From JAQXGO01 sp045592445 (lineage in GTDB: Bacteria > Bacillota > Clostridia > UMGS1883 > UMGS1540), in assembly GCA_045592445.1 (NCBI GenBank), contig JAZNUV010000026.1, positions 1 to 53,037 of the forward strand: DNA of 53,037 bases, given 5' to 3'. The notes under the pieces were generated by a model. That model searched no databases, was not told the origin of the DNA, and was given only the letters and a program-made list of their open reading frames with translations. The translations under genes and the position numbers were made by a program. Position 1 is the stretch's first letter; the number at the start of each line of letters is the position of its first letter. Of this stretch, positions 7,263 to 15,240 are shown piece by piece.

Positions 7263-9530
7263 CTATCGGGCGACTTCTTCCATTACAGAACACTCCACAA
7301 TGTCGCCTTCTTTAATATCATTATACTTTTCAAAGCTCATACCACATTCATAGCCGGACGCAACTTCTTTAACATCGTCCTTAAAGCGTCGCAAGGTCGC
7401 AAGGTCGCCCTCGTGAATCACTATACCGTCGCGTACAATGCGCACCTGACAGCCACGCTGAATCTTGCCTTCCTGCACATAACAGCCTGCAATTGTGCCG
7501 ACGCCGCTCACCTTAAAGGTCTGACGAATTTCCGCATGACCAATGGTAACTTCCTTAAATTCCGGCGCGAGCATACCCTTCATAGCCGCTTCAATTTCCT
7601 CAATCGCCTGATAGATAACACGATAAAGTCGCATATCTACCTTATGCATTTCTGCCGCCGCACGTGCACCAAAGTCAGGGCGCACATTAAAGCCGACGAT
7701 TATCGCATTGGACGCCGTTGCAAGCATAACATCGGATTCCGTAATGGCACCGACTGCGCCGTGAATAACGCGAACCCGTACTTCTTCATTCGAAATTTTT
7801 TCGAGTGACTGCGTAACCGCCTCTACTGAACCACGTACGTCCGCTTTTACGATAATATTAAGGTCCTTGACTTCGCCCTCTTGAATTTGACTAAACAGGT
7901 CTTCCAAAGTCACAACATTTGTTGTTTTTCTTTGTTCCTCCTGCAATTTCTGTCTGCGTGCTTCCACAACACTTCTCGCCATTTTCTCGTCGTTTACGGC
8001 ATAGAATAAATCGCCGCCTTCGCAGACATCACCAAGTCCCGTAATTTCAACAGGTGTGGACGGACCTGCCGATTTGAGGCGTCTTCCCTTGTCATCCACC
8101 ATCGCACGCACATGTCCCATTGCTGTACCTGCAACAATTGTGTCTCCCGCATGCAATGTACCATTTTGCACGAGTACTGTGGCAACAGGGCCGCGACCTT
8201 TGTCAAGCCGTGCCTCAATAACTGTACCACGTGCCAAACGGTCAGGATTTGCACGCAATTCCTTCATATCGGAAACCAAAATTACCATTTCAAGCAATGT
8301 ATCAATATTCTCATGTTTTTTTGCAGAAATCGGCACACAAATCGTATCACCGCCCCACGCTTCGGGTACAAGACCGTACTCCGTGAGTTCCTGCAGCACC
8401 TTGTCCGGATTTGCATTTTCTCTGTCTATTTTATTGACAGCAATAATTATGCTGACGCCCGCAGCCTTTGCGTGGTCAAGTGCTTCTATAGTCTGCGGCA
8501 TAATACCATCGTCTGCTGCAACCACGATAATGGCAACATCCGTCACCTGTGCACCGCGTGCACGCATGGCAGTAAACGCCTCATGGCCCGGGGTATCCAA
8601 AAACGTGATACGTCTGTCGTTAATGTTCACGCTGTAAGCACCGATATGCTGTGTAATACCGCCCGCCTCTGTCGCCGTAACATTTTCAGAACGAATCGCG
8701 TCCAGAAGTGAGGTTTTACCGTGGTCAACGTGACCCATAACTACAACAATCGGGTCACGGGGACGAAGTGATGCCTCGTCGTCCGCCTCATCACCAAAGA
8801 GTCTGTCCTCATCTGTTACAATAATTTCTTTTTCTACAATGGCGTTCATATCCTCGCCAATCAGCGCAGCTGTATCAAAATCAATTGTCTGGCTTATGGA
8901 AGCCATAATGCCGAGCTGCATCAGACGTTTAATAACCTCGGTTGCATTTTCGCCAAGCTTTGCCGCAAAATCACCCACAGAAATTTCATCGGGAATTTCA
9001 ACACGAACAGGTTCTTTTTTCTTTTCCTTTGCTTTCGGCGGTGCAGCTTCCTGCATGGCAGGTTTCGTACGTTTTGCATTTTTCTTAATCTTTTGCTTGG
9101 AGTTTTGTGCCGCGTCATTCATCTCAGGCGCAACCATTTCCTCAATTTTTTCAAGCTTTTCTATTTTTTCCAGATCCACCACAGAGGAGCGCGTATCCAC
9201 ATAGCGATTTTTGGGTGTTTCCTTTTTGTCCAACTCAGGTACATCCTCTATCGGTTCAGGGATGGACGCTGCTTTTTCCTTTTTCGGCTTTTCAGCAGGT
9301 GCCTCCTCCCGTGCTTTTGCCAAAAATTCGCTGATGTCCGTTCCGTCATCAAACTTTTGCGTGTAATAATCAAATATTATGTCCATATCCTCGGCAGTTA
9401 ATGTACTCATATGATTTTTTGTTCCCATACCATATGAAACTAAAAGGTCGATGACCTCCTTATTGACGAGCCCCAAGTCCTTCGCAATAGAATGAATTCT
9501 CGGTTTATTTTGTTTCGCTGTTTTTGCCAT
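7263..9530 (-). CDS. infB: Translation initiation factor IF-2
   Basis: IF-2 (755 aa) delivers initiator tRNA to the ribosome and hydrolyses GTP at subunit joining. It has an N-terminal IF2_N module (HSIAKDLGLVNKEVIDLL), a lysine/glutamate-rich linker, and a second IF2_N (DEISVGDFAAKLGENATEV). The G domain carries GHVDHGKTS (G1), GITQHIG (G2), DTPGHE (G3) and NKID (G4), followed by the beta-barrel and C-terminal fMet-tRNA domains. Start ATG 9530 (MAKTAKQNKP) follows GGGGGTGG. It overlaps the end of ylxQ by 26 nt. Confidence 0.97.
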   Translation of the reverse strand: MAKTAKQNKPRIHSIAKDLGLVNKEVIDLLVSYGMGTKNHMSTLTAEDMDIIFDYYTQKFDDGTDISEFLAKAREEAPAEKPKKEKAASIPEPIEDVPELDKKETPKNRYVDTRSSVVDLEKIEKLEKIEEMVAPEMNDAAQNSKQKIKKNAKRTKPAMQEAAPPKAKEKKKEPVRVEIPDEISVGDFAAKLGENATEVIKRLMQLGIMASISQTIDFDTAALIGEDMNAIVEKEIIVTDEDRLFGDEADDEASLRPRDPIVVVMGHVDHGKTSLLDAIRSENVTATEAGGITQHIGAYSVNINDRRITFLDTPGHEAFTAMRARGAQVTDVAIIVVAADDGIMPQTIEALDHAKAAGVSIIIAVNKIDRENANPDKVLQELTEYGLVPEAWGGDTICVPISAKKHENIDTLLEMVILVSDMKELRANPDRLARGTVIEARLDKGRGPVATVLVQNGTLHAGDTIVAGTAMGHVRAMVDDKGRRLKSAGPSTPVEITGLGDVCEGGDLFYAVNDEKMARSVVEARRQKLQEEQRKTTNVVTLEDLFSQIQEGEVKDLNIIVKADVRGSVEAVTQSLEKISNEEVRVRVIHGAVGAITESDVMLATASNAIIVGFNVRPDFGARAAAEMHKVDMRLYRVIYQAIEEIEAAMKGMLAPEFKEVTIGHAEIRQTFKVSGVGTIAGCYVQEGKIQRGCQVRIVRDGIVIHEGDLATLRRFKDDVKEVASGYECGMSFEKYNDIKEGDIVECSVMEEVAR

Positions 9531-9834
9531 TTGCGCCACCCCCATAAATTTTCAAAATAGCCGCCGCAAGCCCTTTGTCACGAATACCAACCGCAGCCAC
9601 CCGATGTTTCCCCGTCATGCTTGCAAGGGATTCCACCGTTCCATAAAAAATATATTTTCCGTGAAAGCTTTCACATTTATCCTGAATAAGCTTTTGCGTT
9701 CGCTCCGAGGCATTTTCCGCTAAGATTACAAGCGGAAGCTGGCCTTTTCGGATAAGTTCAACGCATCTTTCACTTCCGAATACTGCCTTTCCGGCTTTTA
9801 CCGACATGCCAATCATGCCATCCGGTTTATGCAT
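9505..9834 (-). CDS. ylxQ: L7Ae-family RNA-binding protein YlxQ
   Basis: This 109-aa protein belongs to the L7Ae/L30e/S12e/Gadd45 family that binds kink-turn RNAs. The start is ATG 9834 (MHKPDGMIGMSVKAGKAVFG), with GGGAG upstream and an 8-nt overlap with ylxR. The in-frame extension to 10011 runs inside ylxR and is not coding. The family segments are AGKAVFGSERCVELIRKG and VILAENASERTQK. It is the standard gene between ylxR and infB. Its cellular role is not settled. Confidence 0.9.
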   Translation of the reverse strand: MHKPDGMIGMSVKAGKAVFGSERCVELIRKGQLPLVILAENASERTQKLIQDKCESFHGKYIFYGTVESLASMTGKHRVAAVGIRDKGLAAAILKIYGGGANGKNSETK

Positions 9835-10066
9835 ACATTTCTCCCAATCTGTCATAAATCTCACCTTCGATTTTCGTATGCAACGCTCTTTCCAGTCTTT
9901 TTTCCCGCTGTGCTTTTTGGATACACTCAGCGTTTTGGCAAATATATGCACCGCGCCCGTTCGCGTGTCCGTCCAGATCCACTGATATTCCATTCTCTTT
10001 GGAACGCACAATACGGACCATATCCTTTTGCAGCTTCATTTCTCTGCAAGCCACGCACATACGCAT
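9827..10066 (-). CDS. ylxR: YlxR family protein (RNase P modulator-type, RnpM)
   Basis: This 79-aa DUF448 protein starts MRMCVACREMKLQKDMVRIV and contains the family's hallmark GRGAYICQNAECIQKA. YlxR has been described in other Firmicutes as a nucleic-acid-binding protein acting on RNase P (RnpM). The start at ATG 10066 is inferred from family alignment. An ATG at 10060 is possible, and the Shine-Dalgarno is weak, so the gene probably depends on coupling to nusA, whose stop is 13 nt upstream. Confidence 0.88.
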   Translation of the reverse strand: MRMCVACREMKLQKDMVRIVRSKENGISVDLDGHANGRGAYICQNAECIQKAQREKRLERALHTKIEGEIYDRLGEMYA

Positions 10067-10079
10067 TCTTGGTGCACGA

Positions 10080-11129
10080 TTAGCCAAGCTGGAACACCTC
10101 GCCAACCTCTTTATCACTCTTAATATCTATTTTCCAGCCTGTAAGACGTGCGGCAAGACGTGCATTCTGTCCTTCCTTACCAATGGCAAGCGAAAGTTGA
10201 AACTCAGGTACAATCACCTCAGCGGACATATTTTCTTTATCAAGTGTTACGCGCAGTACCCTTGCAGGGCTGATGCTTTCCGTAATAAATACGGACGGGT
10301 CCTCGCTATACTTTACAACATCCACCTTTTCTTCACCAAGGCCACGAAGCACAGCCGCAACACGCGCACCCTTTTGTCCGACGCATGCGCCCACCGCATC
10401 CACGTTGGGATTATTCGATAATACTGCTATTTTAGAACGGGAGCCTGCTTCTCTTGCAATGCTCTTAATCTCGACTGTTCCGTTTGCAATCTCCGGCACC
10501 TCGCGTTCAAAAAGACGGCGAACAAGTCCCGGATGTGTGCGTGATACAGTAATCTGAACACCGCGTGTTTTATTTTTTACTTCCGTAACATATACCAAAA
10601 GCTTTTGTCCGGGTTTATAGACTTCACCCGGTGCCTGCTCATGTAACGGCATCAGCGTTTCCGTGGATCCAATTTCAACCAAAACACCGCGCTTTTCATT
10701 TTTTTGCACAGTACCCAGTATCACGTCATTTTCCTTATCATGATATTCCGAAAACATCCGTCCGCGTTCTGCCTCACGGATATGCTGTACAAGCATCTGC
10801 TTTGCATTCTGCGCTGCAATACGTCCGAAATTTTTCGGCGTGGTTTCAAATACAACGACATCACCAATATTATATTTTTTGTCAATCAGCTGTGCTTCTT
10901 CCAAAGACAGTTCTGTTGCAGAGTCAAACACTTCATCGACAACGGTTTTTCTCGCATGAACGCGGATATTGCCGTCCTCTTCAATTTCTACTGCTACGTC
11001 CTCGCCGGCATTATAGTATTTCCGATACGCGCTTGCCAACGATACACGAAGCGTTTCCAGAAGCTCCTCTTTATTGATTTTCTTTTCCTTTTCCAAAAGG
11101 TCTAATGCCATCATAAGTTCACTTGCCAT
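10080..11129 (-). CDS. nusA: Transcription termination/antitermination protein NusA
   Basis: NusA (349 aa) binds the beta-flap of RNA polymerase and modulates pausing, termination and antitermination. Domains in order are the N-terminal domain (ASELMMALDLLEKEKKINKEE), S1 (VILGTVQKNEKRGVLVEIG), KH1 (VSRTHPGLVRRLFEREVPEI, then DAVGACVGQKGARV) and KH2 (SLAIGKEGQNARLAARLTG). It lacks the acidic repeats of the E. coli protein, as is usual in Firmicutes. Start ATG 11129 has AAAGGA upstream and lies 5 nt after the rimP stop. Confidence 0.96.
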   Translation of the reverse strand: MASELMMALDLLEKEKKINKEELLETLRVSLASAYRKYYNAGEDVAVEIEEDGNIRVHARKTVVDEVFDSATELSLEEAQLIDKKYNIGDVVVFETTPKNFGRIAAQNAKQMLVQHIREAERGRMFSEYHDKENDVILGTVQKNEKRGVLVEIGSTETLMPLHEQAPGEVYKPGQKLLVYVTEVKNKTRGVQITVSRTHPGLVRRLFEREVPEIANGTVEIKSIAREAGSRSKIAVLSNNPNVDAVGACVGQKGARVAAVLRGLGEEKVDVVKYSEDPSVFITESISPARVLRVTLDKENMSAEVIVPEFQLSLAIGKEGQNARLAARLTGWKIDIKSDKEVGEVFQLG

Positions 11130-11134
11130 CTTTT

Positions 11135-11608
11135 TCAATCCTTTCCGAAATTTCCGTTAAATACAGTACGTACTTGCGCCGCCTGTCCGTTCTCTATTGT
11201 AATTTCTCCATTTTCTTCTGTTTCTATTGTGATGCAACCGTTTTCATACGCCATCAGAATGCCGGTTATACTTTTCTTTCCATTTATTGGTGCATAAAGT
11301 TTTACCTCTACTGCCTCGCCGCGTGCCGTTTCAAAATGCCATGCTTCCTTTAAAATACGTTCAAGCCCCGGAGAAGAAACCTCCAGGCAATACGCATCTT
11401 GTATCGGGTCCTTTTCATCTAAAATATCAGACAAAGCACGGCTTACCGTTTCACAATCATCCAGCGTTACGCCGTTTTCCCCGTACAGAAACACACGTAA
11501 GAACCAATCCGAACCTTCCTTTTTATATTCTACATCATAAATACGAAGTCCAGCACGCTCTGCAATCGGTGCACAAAGCTCCGAAACAAGCTTTTCGATT
11601 TTCGCCAT
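11135..11608 (-). CDS. rimP: Ribosome maturation factor RimP
   Basis: RimP (157 aa) assists late 30S subunit assembly. It has the two-domain architecture: an alpha-beta N-terminal domain with GLRIYDVEYKKEGSDWFLRV and the DCETVSRALSDILDE helix, then an Sm-like domain after LEVSSPGLERIL. It is the promoter-proximal gene of the rimP-nusA-infB unit. The ATG at 11608 is preceded by GGGGGC. Confidence 0.95.
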   Translation of the reverse strand: MAKIEKLVSELCAPIAERAGLRIYDVEYKKEGSDWFLRVFLYGENGVTLDDCETVSRALSDILDEKDPIQDAYCLEVSSPGLERILKEAWHFETARGEAVEVKLYAPINGKKSITGILMAYENGCITIETEENGEITIENGQAAQVRTVFNGNFGKD

Positions 11609-11643
11609 TTTATGCCCCCAAAATCTATAAAACTAAACGGCAA

Positions 11644-11667
11644 GGGCGGCAAAATATACTGCCGCCC
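11644..11667 (-). other. Stable hairpin in the rimP-nusA operon leader
   Basis: The minus strand reads GGGCGGCA-GTATATTT-TGCCGCCC, an 8-bp G+C-rich stem with an 8-nt loop. It lies in the predicted 5' leader, about 10 nt after the likely start of transcription and 35 nt before the rimP ATG. There is no clean U-tract on either strand, so it is unlikely to be a simple terminator. It could be an RNA target for operon autoregulation or a pause/NusA-responsive structure; this is inference. Confidence 0.5.
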
Positions 11668-11684
11668 CTTACTGTTCCTCAATT

Positions 11685-11713
11685 AGTATAGCATGAAATT
11701 TCCATATTTGCAA
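11685..11713 (-). promoter_or_regulatory. SigA-type promoter of the rimP-nusA-infB operon
   Basis: On the minus strand -35 TTGCAA (11713-11708), a 17-bp spacer and -10 TATACT (11690-11685) lie about 77 bp upstream of rimP. Confidence 0.75.
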
Positions 11714-11761
11714 GCTTTTTTCGCATTTTTTTATTTTTTTTTAAAATTTAAAGGAAAAGTA

Positions 11762-11790
11762 TTGCAAAATTTTAGATTATACTATATAAT
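11762..11790 (+). promoter_or_regulatory. SigA-type promoter of pckG
   Basis: A -35 TTGCAA (11762-11767), a 17-bp spacer and a perfect -10 TATAAT (11785-11790) lie about 46 bp before the pckG start. No operator was recognised. Confidence 0.8.
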
Positions 11791-11836
11791 ATATGGCAAA
11801 TATATTTTTTTAGAACTTGCAAAGGAGATGTATGTA

Positions 11837-13609
11837 ATGACAACAAATCAAAGTGTTAAAACATGGCTTGACGAAATGGTTGCCATGTGCAGACCTGCCG
11901 AAATCGTTTGGATTGACGGTTCTGAGGAACAGCTCGAAGCCTTACGTGCAGAAGCGGTTGCATCTGGTGAAATCTTAAAGTTGAACCAAGAAAAGCTCCC
12001 CGGCTGCTACTACCACAGAACAGCCGAGAATGACGTGGCACGTGTAGAGGATAGAACTTTTATCTGCACACCCACAAAGGAAGAGGCTGGCCCCATCAAC
12101 AACTGGATGGATCCTGCTGAAATGTATGCAAAGCTCAGAAAGCTTTATGACGGTTCTATGGAAGGACGCACAATGTATGTAATCCCCTATTCCATGGGTC
12201 CTGTTGGCTCTCCCTTCTCTAAAATCGGTATTGAGCTTACAGACAGCATTTATGTTGTTCTCAATATGGCAATTATGACAAGAATCGGCCAAAAAGTTAT
12301 GGATGCACTCGGCCAAAGCCCTGAATTTGTAAAGTGCCTCCATGCAAAGAAGGATGTAAATCCTGAAGAACGTTACATTGTACAATTCCCGCAGGATTCA
12401 ACAATTTGGTCCATAAACTCTGCATATGGCGGTAACGTTCTCCGCGGCAAAAAGTGCTTCGCACTCCGTATTGCTTCCTACCTTGGTAAGCAGGAAGGCT
12501 GGATGGCAGAACATATGCTTATCTTAGGTCTTGAAAATCCGAAGGGTGAAGTAAAATATATCGCAGCAGCATTCCCGTCTGCATGCGGTAAAACAAACCT
12601 CGCTATGTTGATTCCTCCTGCATACCTCAAAGAAAAAGGCTACAAGGTATGGACAGTTGGTGACGATATTGCATGGCTGCGCCAAGGCGAGGACGGCAGA
12701 CTGTATGCTATCAATCCCGAAGCAGGTTTCTTTGGCGTTGCACCGGGTACGAGCGAAAAGACAAACTTCAACGCACTTGCCGCAACAAAGAAGAACACAA
12801 TCTTTACAAATGTTGCATTAAATAATGAAGATAACACAGTTTGGTGGGAAGGTCTTGACAAAAATCCGCCTTCCGATGCAACTGAATGGAAGGGTGCAAA
12901 GGTTGACGGTAAAGCTTACACAGCAGAAGGCAATAAGCTCGCACATCCGAACTCCCGCTTTACTGCACCGGCTGAAAACTGCCCCTGCATCTCCCCTGAA
13001 TTTGAAAATCCCGCAGGTGTTCCGATTTCCGCCATCGTATTCGGCGGCAGACGTGCAAAAACTGCACCGCTGGTATACCAGGCAAGAGATTGGGAACACG
13101 GTGTATTCGTAGGTGCAACCATGGCATCCGAAACCACAGCAGCGGCCGCTGGTGCTGTCGGCGTTGTTCGTCGCGACCCGATGGCTATGAAGCCGTTTAC
13201 AGGCTACAACATGGCAGACTATTTCGGCCACTGGCTCGAAATGGGTAAAAAGCTTGGCGACAAAGCACCTTCCATCTTCCATGTTAACTGGTTCCGTCAG
13301 GACGAAGAAGGACATTTCATCTGGCCCGGCTTTGGCGACAATATGCGCGTCTTGAACTGGATTTTGGACCGTTGCGAAGGCAAAGCAGATGCACAAGAAA
13401 CTGCAATCGGTTATCTGCCTAAATCCGAGGACCTCGACCTTACAGGTCTTGACATCGACAAGGCTACCTTAGATGAACTCTTAAGCGTAGATAAGGCTGT
13501 ATGGGCAGAAGAAGCAAAGGGCATCCGCGAATATTTCGAACAGTTTGGTGACAGACTGCCGAAGGAAATCGCAAGAGAGCTCGAAACATTAGAATCTAAT
13601 TTAAAATAA
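11837..13609 (+). CDS. pckG: Phosphoenolpyruvate carboxykinase (GTP)
   Basis: This 590-aa enzyme interconverts oxaloacetate and PEP with GTP/GDP. It is the GTP class, not the ATP class usual in Firmicutes: it has the kinase P-loop FPSACGKTNLAM at about residue 235, the substrate-loop region YGGNVLRGKKCFALRIAS, GDDIAWL and FGGRRAKTAPLVYQ. In anaerobes it often works in the PEP-carboxylating direction. Start ATG 11837 (MTTNQSVKTWLDEM) follows AAAGGAGATG; the longer in-frame opening from 11693 covers the promoter and is rejected. It is monocistronic, with its own promoter and terminator. Confidence 0.96.
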   Translation: MTTNQSVKTWLDEMVAMCRPAEIVWIDGSEEQLEALRAEAVASGEILKLNQEKLPGCYYHRTAENDVARVEDRTFICTPTKEEAGPINNWMDPAEMYAKLRKLYDGSMEGRTMYVIPYSMGPVGSPFSKIGIELTDSIYVVLNMAIMTRIGQKVMDALGQSPEFVKCLHAKKDVNPEERYIVQFPQDSTIWSINSAYGGNVLRGKKCFALRIASYLGKQEGWMAEHMLILGLENPKGEVKYIAAAFPSACGKTNLAMLIPPAYLKEKGYKVWTVGDDIAWLRQGEDGRLYAINPEAGFFGVAPGTSEKTNFNALAATKKNTIFTNVALNNEDNTVWWEGLDKNPPSDATEWKGAKVDGKAYTAEGNKLAHPNSRFTAPAENCPCISPEFENPAGVPISAIVFGGRRAKTAPLVYQARDWEHGVFVGATMASETTAAAAGAVGVVRRDPMAMKPFTGYNMADYFGHWLEMGKKLGDKAPSIFHVNWFRQDEEGHFIWPGFGDNMRVLNWILDRCEGKADAQETAIGYLPKSEDLDLTGLDIDKATLDELLSVDKAVWAEEAKGIREYFEQFGDRLPKEIARELETLESNLK

Positions 13610-13623
13610 TCATATCTTGTACA

Positions 13624-13658
13624 AGAAACCGTAGCCGTCGGGCTGCGGTTTCTTTTTT
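13624..13658 (+). terminator. Intrinsic terminator of pckG
   Basis: AGAAACCGTAGCC-GTCG-GGCTGCGGTTTCT forms a 13-bp stem (one G-U pair) followed by a T-run, 15 nt after the pckG stop. Confidence 0.93.
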
Positions 13659-13679
13659 ACAAAATAATCAAATTTTTTA

Positions 13680-13708
13680 TTTACAACTTTGCTTTTTTAT
13701 GGTATACT
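13680..13708 (+). promoter_or_regulatory. SigA-type promoter of mgtE
   Basis: A -35 TTTACA (13680-13685), a 17-bp spacer and -10 TATACT (13703-13708) predict a transcript starting near 13715, with a leader of about 154 nt before mgtE. A second TATACT at 13714-13719 lies just downstream. Confidence 0.82.
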
Positions 13709-13714
13709 ATTTGT

Positions 13715-13868
13715 ATACTAATTTTTGAAAGGAAGTGAGCGTGTGGACGCATATCCCGGTCGATTATGTACGCATTCTTTATCTTTCGGGGCAGTCCGCA
13801 CCGCTTATTTAGGTTAGACTGCCCGGATATACCATGCGATGCATGGTTATTTTAAGGGGGTCTTTTTT
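13715..13868 (+). promoter_or_regulatory. Structured mgtE leader, candidate regulatory RNA not matching the M-box
   Basis: The leader can fold into three elements. A small GCGT-GTGG-ACGC hairpin lies at 13739-13750. A long-range stem ATATCC/GGATAT (13751-13756 with 13825-13830) closes over the 8-bp hairpin GGGCAGTC/GACTGCCC (13789-13796 with 13817-13824). A 7-bp stem ACCATGC-GAT-GCATGGT (13831-13847) is followed by TTATTTT and then the mgtE Shine-Dalgarno AAGGGGG. None of the conserved M-box (ykoK) sequence is recognisable. A short ORF with its own ribosome site runs through the first two elements. Control of a Mg2+ transporter by this leader is inferred. Confidence 0.6.
13741..13812 (+). CDS. 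Candidate leader peptide upstream of mgtE (23 codons)
   Basis: A GTG start at 13741 follows AAAGGAAG by 5 nt and opens 23 codons ending at TAG 13810-13812. The peptide begins with W-T-H-I-P-V-D-Y-V and ends L-S-G-Q-S-A-P-L-I. The stop codon falls in the loop of the 13789-13824 hairpin, so a ribosome translating to the end would open the hairpin and the ATATCC/GGATAT stem. That geometry is typical of translation-coupled attenuation. There is no run of a single amino acid that would name a signal. GTG 13735 is an alternative in-frame start. It is only a candidate until translation is shown. Confidence 0.4.
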   Translation: MWTHIPVDYVRILYLSGQSAPLI

Positions 13869-15203
13869 ATGTTGGAAAAAATTTCAGAACTTACTGCCGA
13901 GCATCGCTATGCGGATATTCGTAGTCTTTTGGCAGACGTAAATCCTGTGGATGTCGCGGAACTTTTTGAGTCTTTAGACGAAACGGAAGCAGTCATGGTC
14001 TTTCGTCTTCTCCCAAAGCGGGATGCAGCAGATGTATTCAGCTATATGTCCGCAGATGTGCAGAAAAATATCGTAGAAGGTATTACAGACCGCGAGCTTA
14101 CAGGTATTATTGACGATTTGTTTATTGATGATGCTGTGGATTTTATTGAAGAAATGCCCGCAAACGTCGTAAAGCGCGTGCTTGCAAATGCCGACCATCA
14201 AAAGCGTGCACTCATCAATCGCTTTTTGCAGTATAAAGAGGATTCTGCCGGAAGCGTAATGACAATTGAGTTTGTTGCACTTAAAAAAGAAATGACGGTG
14301 CAGGATGCGTTCGAAACCATTCGCCGCACCGGGCCTGATAAAGAAACGATTTATACATGCTATGTAATGAGCCCGAGCCGAAAATTAGAGGGTGTTGTAA
14401 CAGTCAAGGATTTACTTTTACATGACTATCAAACACTCGTTGGCGATATTATGGACACGAATGTTATCTATGTATCAACGGATGATGACAAAGAAGAAAT
14501 TGCAAATCTCTTTCATAAATATGACTTTCTGTCTCTCCCCGTTGTTGACAAAGAACGCCGCCTCGTTGGCATTATAACGATTGATGACGCTGTTGAGGTT
14601 CTTCAGCAAGAAAATACCGAGGACTTTGAAATCATGGCGGCGGTTACGCCTTCTGAAGCGCCCTATTTAAAAACAAGTGTATTTGATCACGCCAAAAACC
14701 GTACACTTTGGCTTATTTTACTCATGTTTTCCGCAACGCTCTCAGGCGCAATTATAACCAGCTTTCAAACCGCATTTGAGGTTATGCCCATTTTAGTATC
14801 CTTTATCCCTATGTTGATGAATACGGGCGGCAACTGCGGCTCACAGGCCTCAACCCTCATTATCCGCGGTCTTGCACTTGGCGAAATCCGCGCGAGAGAC
14901 TTTCTGCGGGTGTGGTTTAAAGAAATTCGTATTTCGCTCTTAGTTGGTCTTGTATTAGCACTTTTTAATATCGGTTATACGTATTTTCTCTACGGGCAAA
15001 ATCTTCTTTTATCTGCCGCCGTCAGCATAAGCCTTTATGCCACCGTGTTGATTGCAAAATCTATTGGTTGTCTTTTGCCGATTGGTGCAGAAAAGCTAAA
15101 GCTTGACCCGGCGCTCATGGCGTCGCCCATTATAACGACCATTGTTGATATTTGCGCCCTGTTTGTTTATTTTACAGTTGCAAAAGCACTTTTGCATTTA
15201 TAA
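13869..15203 (+). CDS. mgtE: Magnesium transporter MgtE
   Basis: MgtE (444 aa) is a dimeric Mg2+ channel gated by cytosolic Mg2+. In order it has an N-terminal superhelical domain (about 1-125, LADVNPVDVAELFESL), a CBS pair (about 130-250, including IMDTNVIYVSTDDD and VGIITIDDAVEVL) and the connecting helix with about five membrane segments. The pore signature SFIPMLMNTGGNCGSQAST is near residue 318. Start ATG 13869 (MLEKISELTAEH) has AAGGGGG at 8-9 nt; the in-frame ATG at 13839 lies in a leader stem and has no ribosome site. Confidence 0.95.
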   Translation: MLEKISELTAEHRYADIRSLLADVNPVDVAELFESLDETEAVMVFRLLPKRDAADVFSYMSADVQKNIVEGITDRELTGIIDDLFIDDAVDFIEEMPANVVKRVLANADHQKRALINRFLQYKEDSAGSVMTIEFVALKKEMTVQDAFETIRRTGPDKETIYTCYVMSPSRKLEGVVTVKDLLLHDYQTLVGDIMDTNVIYVSTDDDKEEIANLFHKYDFLSLPVVDKERRLVGIITIDDAVEVLQQENTEDFEIMAAVTPSEAPYLKTSVFDHAKNRTLWLILLMFSATLSGAIITSFQTAFEVMPILVSFIPMLMNTGGNCGSQASTLIIRGLALGEIRARDFLRVWFKEIRISLLVGLVLALFNIGYTYFLYGQNLLLSAAVSISLYATVLIAKSIGCLLPIGAEKLKLDPALMASPIITTIVDICALFVYFTVAKALLHL

Positions 15204-15208
15204 AACAT

Positions 15209-15240
15209 TCCCGCCAAGACGTAAATTGGCGGGATTTTTT
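15209..15240 (+). terminator. Intrinsic terminator of mgtE
   Basis: TCCCGCCAA-GACGTAAA-TTGGCGGGA is a 9-bp stem followed by six Ts. It overlaps the stop codon of the convergent AraC-type gene. Confidence 0.93.

Noticed and set aside
8056..8711. Long plus-strand ORFs inside infB (193 and 199 codons)
   Set aside because: They are antisense to a well-supported IF-2, lack ribosome sites and show no recognisable domains.
9835..10011. Upstream extension of ylxQ
   Set aside because: It is a second frame inside ylxR. The family alignment and ribosome site place the start at 9834.
11644..11667. Terminator for rimP or pckG at the GC-rich hairpin
   Set aside because: No U-tract follows on either strand, and it lies inside a leader and not after a gene.
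11693..11836. N-terminal extension of pckG by 48 codons
   Set aside because: The extension is extremely A/T-rich, covers the promoter -35 and -10 boxes, and has no Shine-Dalgarno. ATG 11837 has AAAGGAG at the right distance and matches the family start.
12818..13396. 192-codon minus-strand ORF inside pckG
   Set aside because: It is antisense to conserved PEPCK sequence and has no family resemblance or start context.
13715..13868. M-box (ykoK) magnesium riboswitch upstream of mgtE
   Set aside because: The conserved M-box core (GGTGAGGCTCC..., GCTGCTGCCC..., CGATTGAAG-like end) is not present, and the leader has a different stem pattern and an ORF.
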